Assembly: GCA_958510875.1 (NCBI GenBank)
Contig: OY294067.1
Coordinates: forward strand, 105,692,010 to 105,756,009
DNA: 64,000 nt
Origin: Endomychus coccineus
Taxonomy: Eukaryota; Arthropoda; Insecta; Coleoptera; Endomychidae
Direction of reading: 5' to 3'
Shown: piece after piece, positions 58,430-64,000 of the stretch
How the letters are laid out: each line of letters begins with the position of its first letter
How positions within the stretch are numbered: position 1 is the first letter of the stretch
Program-made: the position numbers and the translations under genes
The notes under the pieces: generated by a model
Seen by the model: the letters and a program-made list of their open reading frames with translations, nothing else
What the model was told of the DNA's origin: nothing
The model's database searches: none

Positions 58430-59830
58430 ATGGCGCTAATATCAGAAGAAACTAAACCTGTAAACAAGGCAAATGCTGGGACCAATTCACATAAAACTGA
58501 AAGAAGAGAAAAACCTGCTACTAAGGTTATAGTTAGGAGGCTACCTCCACGTATAGACCAAGAGTCTTTCGTAAATGTAGTGTCCCCATTACCGGATTAT
58601 GACTATTTATATTTAGTGGGTGGTGATGCTAGTTTAGGGGAAAATTCATTTGCCAGGGTGTATATCAATTTTATCAAATCGGAGGATGTGTATGAATTTA
58701 AAGAAAAATTTGATAATTACGTATTCTTGGACAGCAAAGGTAATGAATATCCTGTTGTTGTAGAATTTGCGGCTTTTCAGAAAACTCCTAAGAAGCGGAA
58801 AGCACGAATTGATCCTAAATGTGGAACAATCGAATCAGATACACTTTATGTAGAATTCATTGACAATTTGAATAAACAGCCATCACTTGAACAAGATGAG
58901 AAACCAGAATATTCCTATCAGTTTACTACTGAAAATAAGAACAATCAAACTACTCCTTTATTGGAGTTTGTTAAAAACAGGCGTGTAGAAAGAATGAGAA
59001 TACGGGAAGAACGCAGAGAAGAAAGAAGACGTAAAGAACTGGAGCGGAAGAGATTGAGAGATGAAGAACGCAAGAAACGATTTGAGAAATCCCCAATTAA
59101 ACCTATGGTGAAAACAGCAATATCAAATTCAATTGACACCACAGGATCTGACACAGAGCTCAAAGAGAAAGAGAGTGCTGAAAAATCTGATACCAGAAGT
59201 GAAAAACCTTTTGAAAAATCATCAGGAGGCTATTATAAGAACAGGGACAGAAAATTTGAGGATAAAAAAGAATATAAGTCTAAATATGAATCCAAATATC
59301 TACCAAGGAAAGAGTTTCCTGAGAAACGGGAATACAAGAGCAAGAAGGATTATTATAAAGATCAAAAAACTGATGATTTTAAAAAGGATACTGAGGTAAA
59401 GCAATTTCCAAAAAAAGTGAAGAAGTATAGTGAGAAACGAGAAGAACGTAAATTAGAAGTACAACGACTTGAACAGAGGAGATCGGAAGAGCAAAGTAAA
59501 GATGTGGAAGGTTCCTTAAAATCCTCCATTAAAAATGTGGAATGTGATGTTATGGATGCAATTAAACCAATAGCTGAAGAAAGAAAAGAGACAGAAGAGG
59601 GTTCTTTAGAAACAAATAGTGAGAATATTCCATTGAATGTAAAAAGTGATCAAGAACATTGTTTTGAAACAAACAGAGATTCAACCTCCAATAACTCAAA
59701 ATCTTCAGACAGTAAAAATAAAGAAAGAATAAGGAACAAAGATCGTCCCACTATTGCAATTTATAGACCTGGAATGTTATCAAGAAGAAAACTAACAGAC
59801 GGAGATAATGACATTAAGGATTCAAAGTGA
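58430..59830 (+). CDS. UPF3: Regulator of nonsense transcripts 3 (UPF3)
   Basis: UPF3 links the exon-junction complex to UPF2 and UPF1 in nonsense-mediated mRNA decay and shuttles between nucleus and cytoplasm. The 466-codon frame starts at an ATG preceded by AACA. Residues about 32-115 form the conserved Smg4/UPF3 RNA-recognition-like domain (TKVIVRRLPPRI, LYLVGGDASLGENSFARVYI, and VVVEFAAFQKTPKKRKA, the UPF2-contact region). Residues 190-380 are highly charged Arg/Glu/Lys repeats, as usual in the family. Residues 438-452 (DRPTIAIYRPGMLSR) are the exon-junction-binding motif. Length and layout match insect UPF3, and no intron interrupts the frame. AATAAA at 60098-60103 could end the transcript. 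The gene is head to head with MTFMT across a transposon-filled gap. Confidence 0.95.
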   Translation: MALISEETKPVNKANAGTNSHKTERREKPATKVIVRRLPPRIDQESFVNVVSPLPDYDYLYLVGGDASLGENSFARVYINFIKSEDVYEFKEKFDNYVFLDSKGNEYPVVVEFAAFQKTPKKRKARIDPKCGTIESDTLYVEFIDNLNKQPSLEQDEKPEYSYQFTTENKNNQTTPLLEFVKNRRVERMRIREERREERRRKELERKRLRDEERKKRFEKSPIKPMVKTAISNSIDTTGSDTELKEKESAEKSDTRSEKPFEKSSGGYYKNRDRKFEDKKEYKSKYESKYLPRKEFPEKREYKSKKDYYKDQKTDDFKKDTEVKQFPKKVKKYSEKREERKLEVQRLEQRRSEEQSKDVEGSLKSSIKNVECDVMDAIKPIAEERKETEEGSLETNSENIPLNVKSDQEHCFETNRDSTSNNSKSSDSKNKERIRNKDRPTIAIYRPGMLSRRKLTDGDNDIKDSK

Positions 59831-60097
59831 TGAGTAACTCTTAAGATTAAATCAACTTTTGTTTTTCATCCTATAACTTTGGAATCTTAGTTAATGGAAA
59901 GCATGTTGCTTTGAGGGTTCACTGAAAAGATAAGAAATCTTTAAACCCTGGGAAATTTGTTTATTTACGGAGAATGCTGTATAGTTTTTCAATATATGTT
60001 TTCTCTGTTGAGAAATCTAATGTTCTTAATTCAATAACCTATTCTATTTAATTTTCAGGGAATAATCAAGTATAGTTATTTCAAATTTGTTAAATAC

Positions 60098-60103
60098 AAT
60101 AAA
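60098..60103 (+). terminator. Candidate polyadenylation signal of UPF3
   Basis: AATAAA about 270 bp after the UPF3 stop, the first canonical signal on the plus strand that I noticed there. Confidence 0.4.
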
Positions 60104-60109
60104 TCAACC

Positions 60110-60906
60110 CAAAACTAGGTATGTAACATATATTAGTAGTCTTCAATAAATTACTATAGATACAGTACTAGAAAACTGGAAAATACTGTCAGAAAAGAAA
60201 TTATAACATGACCTTACATATAAAATATTTTTTCTATAGCAACACTAGTTTGGGTTCATTTGAATAACAAAAACATTAAAATTAAGGGAGTTGAACTGCA
60301 TCTTTAATGTTCTGAAGAGTATTTCAAAATCTATTGGAGTATTTTGAATTCTCTAGATTTCAAGAATGGGATAGTTTTTGAAAAGTATGTTGAGTGCTCC
60401 AAAAAACTGAATTTTATGTCTTGAGAAACAAGTACTATAGCCGTCTTCTAATAGGCTATGCAAATAACGACTGTTTTTGTAATGTGTAATACATTTCGAA
60501 GGTTAAGATTTCGCGACGCAAAACCGTATCAATAAAAAAAATCTGTATGAGATGTATATATTATTGAAGCTTTACGGTCTGTCGCGCTGCATTTAGCCGG
60601 AAGTTAAAAATTGTCTTGTTTGGGGGCTAAACAAAATCTCTTTATGGATAACAACACAAATCAGATATAAACTTAAAGCTCACTACTCCCATTAAACGGT
60701 TAACCTGGTGTGTCGGCATAGAAATGAGAAATGGCCGGGTTCACTTAACAGACCGGAATTTAGTCCGCAGCCAAGAGCAGACTTCCTTGCTTGAGATACT
60801 AAGAAATGTACCTCTTGGCAACAATAAGCACATTTTAGCTCCATGGCATTGCAAAAGCATATGTTTACTAATTAAGTTAATTAAACTCGTAAACTGATTT
60901 TTCAGT
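60110..60906. other. No gene seen
   Basis: Downstream flank of UPF3. The minus-strand frame at 60741-60980 overlaps the start of the tandem array and has no recognised domain. Confidence 0.45.
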
Positions 60907-62404
60907 AAATATTTGAAGTTAAAAAAAATACGTTTATTGCTGCATTTAGTCGCTGGTTTGAATGAGTATATTTTGTGCAATTGTTATAAAATAAAATTTA
61001 ACGAATTAGGGTTATCAATAATTCAATTCTAGTTTTATTCAGTTAATGTCTGGAAAATAATAAGTTTTAAATACATTATTATTATTATGTAGGTATGTTC
61101 ACTAACATCTATTTTTTATAATTTCAAAATTCAATAAAATATTGTATTTTTCTATCTTTCAAACAAATGAATGTGCAATGCTCAAAAATCTTCTGAATCG
61201 GAACTGTCTACTCCGTAGTCACAATCTTCAACTGCACAAGCACTACTTTCAGTTTCGTCGACCTCTAATCTCACAATTAAAATATTTGAAGATAAAAAAA
61301 ATACGTTTATTGCTGCATTTAGTCGCTGGTTTGAATGAGAATATTTTGTGCAATTGTTATAAAATACAATTTAACGAATTAGGGTTATCAATAATTCAAT
61401 TCTAGTTTTATTCAGTTAATGTCTGGAAAATAATAAGTTTTAAATACATTATTATTATTATGTAGGTATGTTCACTAACATCTATTTTTTATAATTTCAA
61501 AATTCAATAAAATATTGTATTTTTCTATCTTTCAAACAAATGAATGTGCAATGCTCAAAAATCTTCTGAATCGGAACTGTCTACTCCGTAGTCACAATCT
61601 TCAACTGCACAAGCACTACTTTCAGTTTCGTCGACCTCTAATCTCACAATTAAAATATTTGAAGATAAAAAAAATACGTTTATTGCTGCATTTAGTCGCT
61701 GGTTTGAATGAGAATATTTTGTGCAATTGTTATAAAATACAATTTAACCAATTAGGGTTATCAATAATTCAATTCTAGTTTTATTCAGTTAATGTCTGGA
61801 AAATAATAAGTTTTAAATACATTATTATTATTATGTAGGTATGTTCACTAACATCTATTTTTTTATAATTTCAAAATTCAATAAAATATTGTATTTTTCT
61901 ATCTTTCAAACAAATGAATGTGCAATGCTCAAAAATCTTCTGAATCGGAACTGTCTACTCCGTAGTCACAATCTTCAACTGCACAAGCACTACTTTCAGT
62001 TTCGTCGACCTCTAATCTCACAATTAAAATATTTGAAGATAAAAAAAATACGTTTATTGCTGCATTTAGTCGCTGGTTTGAATGAGAATATTTTGTGCAA
62101 TTGTTATAAAATACAATTTAACCAATTAGGGTTATCAATAATTCAATTCTAGTTTTATTCAGTTAATGTCTGGAAAATAATAAGTTTTAAATACATTATT
62201 ATTATTATGTAGGTATGTTCACTAACATCTATTTTTTTATAATTTCAAAATTCAATAAAATATTGTATTTTTCTATCTTTCAAACAAATGAATGTGCAAT
62301 GCTCAAAAATCTTCTGAATCGGAACTGTCTACTCCGTAGTCACAATCTTCAACTGCACAAGCACTACTTTCAGTTTCGTCGACCTCTAATCTCACAATTA
62401 AAAT
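60907..62404. repeat. Tandem array, four copies of a 373-374-bp unit
   Basis: GTCGCTGGTTTGAATGAG recurs at about 60950, 61323, 61696 and 62070, and TGTGCAATGCTCAAAAATC recurs at the same spacing. The copies are nearly identical, so the expansion is recent. Each unit comprises a transposon left end (AGGTATGTTCACTAACA plus about 195 bp) and about 178 bp of its outside flank. The array therefore grew by duplicating an element boundary. The plus-strand open frames here (61142-61405 and copies) are on the wrong strand of the element's protein. Confidence 0.85.
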
Positions 62405-62515
62405 ATCTTCAACTGAATGTGGAATAGAATTGCCGTCGAGCCAGTACAACTCCTTTCTATTATTTAGCAATATCCATCCATATGTTCTTAAGTATTTTGC
62501 CATGGCAAGGAACAT
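62303..62515 (-). pseudogene. Transposon protein C-terminal piece, left arm
   Basis: An open frame reading MAKYLRTYGWILLNNRKELY, then VEDILIVRLEVDETESSACA and an acidic end with DSSDSEDF. The same piece is present inverted in the right arm. The acidic Ser-Asp-Glu tail is common near the ends of transposon proteins. I cannot name the superfamily. Confidence 0.45.
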
Positions 62516-62984
62516 ATTGTTCTGAGAATTTTGGTTGCAATGTCTTCCAGTGTGGTTGAATTGAACTAGAGTATATAAACTCCAAAGTTTTGCGAATCTT
62601 GCTGGGTATACATTTTCGGCGTAAATTCTTGCAGGATTGTCATTTTCGATTTGTCAAAAACGTCCCTCGAATCACTTAATGATGCCAACACATTCAGTAC
62701 ATTGCGAGTATATAGCGGCGTTTACAGACAATAGAAAATCAGGATATTTAAGTTACCTGAAAAAACAGATACAGAACGAATGGACATCATTGACTGATTC
62801 GACGGACCTTTTTGACAAAACAGAAATGACAATCCTGCAAGAATTTACGACGAAAATATATATAGTAGGACATTGTAAATATTCGCAAAAATTCGGGATT
62901 TTTATATTCTAGTTCAATTCCATCACACTGGAAGCATTGCTACAAAGAATTCTCAGAACAATATTATGCCATAGCAAAATGCAA

Positions 62985-63246
62985 AATGCATATGAACATA
63001 TGGATGGATATTGCTAAATAATAGATAGAAGTTTTACTGGCTCGACAGTAGTTCTACCCCTCTTTCAGTTGAAGATATTTTAACTGTGACATCAGAGGTC
63101 GACGAAACTGAAGGTAGCAGCGCTAGTGCAGTTGAAGATTGCCATTACGAAGTAGACAGTTCCGATTCAGAAGATTTTGAACCATTGCACAAAATTTGTT
63201 TGAAAGATAAAAGAAGATATTATAATTATTCATTGAAAGAATTTTG
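62985..63246 (+). pseudogene. Transposon protein C-terminal piece, right arm
   Basis: The counterpart of 62303-62515 on the other strand, with one in-frame stop near 63018. It reads FYWLDSSSTPLSVEDILTV, EVDETEGSSASAVEDCHYEV, then EPLHKICLKDKRRYYNYSLK to a stop at 63246. The left arm lacks this last part, so the right arm is the more complete copy. Confidence 0.45.
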
Positions 63247-63300
63247 AAATTATAAAAAAATTACAATTGCTTAATATGTTGTTAGTGAACATAGGTACCT

Positions 63301-63710
63301 CCATGAATCCGCCCTTGTCGAAGTGTACATGTTGCTCTACAAACCACTTGTGCTCTAGCTAATGGTAATACTGACTACTGACTAAACCTCAGACTAATAT
63401 TAAAATATTAGTTTGAGAACTAAAATAATACCAGATACTGGCAATGTGGCATACTTGATTAAAATAGGCGGATTTTGTGGAAATTTATTGGAGCAAAGTG
63501 TATATTAGTAGTGTAATTCCTTGAGATACACGTATAATAGTTCGAGACATAAACGGTACTTATTCATTTAAACAAATTTGCCCTCAAGTAGGTATATTCG
63601 TGAAACACATTCTGAGTTTCAACAGCTGTTATGCTATTCTTTACAAATATTAAGATCTATAATCTACCTACGTACACAATTGAAGTAAAAGTTAATCGAC
63701 AGATTTTTAG
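63301..63710. other. No gene seen
   Basis: AT-rich flank between the inverted-repeat element and the transposase fragment. Nothing is recognised. Confidence 0.45.
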
Positions 63711-63719
63711 ATGATTTAC

Positions 63720-63893
63720 CTTTGGTTAGAAGGCAAGAAATTTTTTTCCAGCAAGACGGCGCTGGGCGCCCATAACTCTAAGATTGTGACGTTATACCTT
63801 AGCGATAGATTTGAAGAAAATAGGATCGCAACAAAAGGTCCAGTGAGGTCCTCCAAGGTAACCCGATTTAATCCCATGGACATTTTCATTTGA
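63720..63893 (+). pseudogene. Tc1/mariner-type transposase fragment
   Basis: One frame gives FFQQDGAG-like sequence at about 63746-63768. The next frame continues GAHNSKIVTLYLSDRFEENR, then VRSSKVTRFNPMDIFI. This matches the DDE-superfamily block QQDGA.AH..K.V...L...F...WI...GP..WP.RSPDL.P.DFF.W around the second catalytic Asp. A frameshift separates the Asp-containing part, and a stop follows the last block. It is a dead fragment. Confidence 0.65.
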
Positions 63894-64000
63894 GTTCATT
63901 TAAAAAATACTGTTTAATCATCAACCCCGACGATTGGCGAAGATCTGCAAGTACAGGTAAGACAAAGTATAACGCCCCAACAATTTGTAATTCGAAATAC
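63894..64000. other. Window end, nothing recognised
   Basis: About 100 bp without features. The transposase fragment just before may continue beyond the window in decayed form. Confidence 0.4.

Larger units (their letters stand above)
62211..63300. mobile_element. Inverted-repeat element next to the array
   Basis: The left end AGGTATGTTCACTAACA and the right end, the complement of AGGTACCTATGTTCACTAAC, begin arms of about 400 bp that meet near 62650. The arms share CTTCTGAATCGGAACTGTCTA and the AATATTGTTCTGAGAATT block. Each arm carries the same C-terminal coding piece, on the minus strand at left and the plus strand at right. It is likely a foldback derivative of a coding transposon. Confidence 0.6.

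Noticed and set aside
60907..62404. Tandem array as a CRISPR-like or centromeric array
   Set aside because: Four long units that include a transposon boundary, in a eukaryotic genome; no spacer-repeat pattern.
61142..62427. Repeated plus-strand open frames of 70-103 codons
   Set aside because: They arise from the 373-bp tandem unit and lie opposite the strand that carries the transposon protein.

Overview
This looks like a window from an insect nuclear genome. By eye it is about two-thirds A+T. It has short GT-AG introns, AATAAA-type signals and a dense, nested load of eukaryotic transposable elements: LINEs, Penelope-like elements (PLEs), hAT, Tc1/mariner, pogo-like, foldback and MITEs. I see no bacterial operons, CRISPR arrays, tRNAs or rRNAs. 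The insect order cannot be fixed from the sequence alone.

Only two host genes can be named with confidence. The first is a four-exon mitochondrial methionyl-tRNA formyltransferase (51673-52855, minus). The second is the nonsense-mediated-decay factor UPF3 (58430-59830, plus, one uninterrupted reading frame). They lie head to head, and the 5.6 kb between them is almost entirely transposon sequence. A small unassigned gene (40198-40566, minus) and a possible terminal exon (48352-48556, minus) are the only other host-gene candidates.

Layout. 1-3.2 kb: AT-rich, nothing recognised. 3.2-7.4 kb: a decayed LINE, a 1.2 kb near-perfect palindrome and a TA-flanked MITE. 7.7-10.2 kb: a PLE with inverted ends interrupted by a hAT element with an exact 8-bp target duplication, then a pogo-like deletion derivative. 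11-16.5 kb: PLE tails, a hammerhead-ribozyme-like motif and hairpins. 16.5-19.9 kb: an almost intact LINE ORF2 on the minus strand. 21.5-28 kb: hAT elements, one with a nested insertion, and two decayed LINEs. 28.4-33.8 kb: a 5.36 kb foldback element with 27 tandem repeats of about 177 bp in opposing arms and a perfect 9-bp target duplication. 34-35.8 kb: a long-inverted-repeat element carrying a cysteine-rich (CXC-like) protein remnant. 36.7-38.5 kb: a hAT element with a TTF-type zinc finger and a transposase remnant. 40-48.6 kb: the small gene, a THAP-domain fragment, a MITE, and a LINE with RNase H that is itself interrupted by a short element with distinctive ends. 48.7-50.6 kb: a MITE with internal 150-bp repeats, then a PLE fragment with a second good hammerhead motif. 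53.2-58.1 kb: nested transposons between the two host genes. 60.9-63.9 kb: a 373-bp tandem array grown from the end of an inverted element, then a mariner/Tc1-type transposase fragment.

The most interesting items are the foldback element, the series of hammerhead-like motifs tied to PLE sequence, the twin-promoter inverted-repeat element at 55.7-57.4 kb, and the family with CCACGGTCGTATA ends that occurs both as a 286-bp copy and as a 4.2 kb composite.
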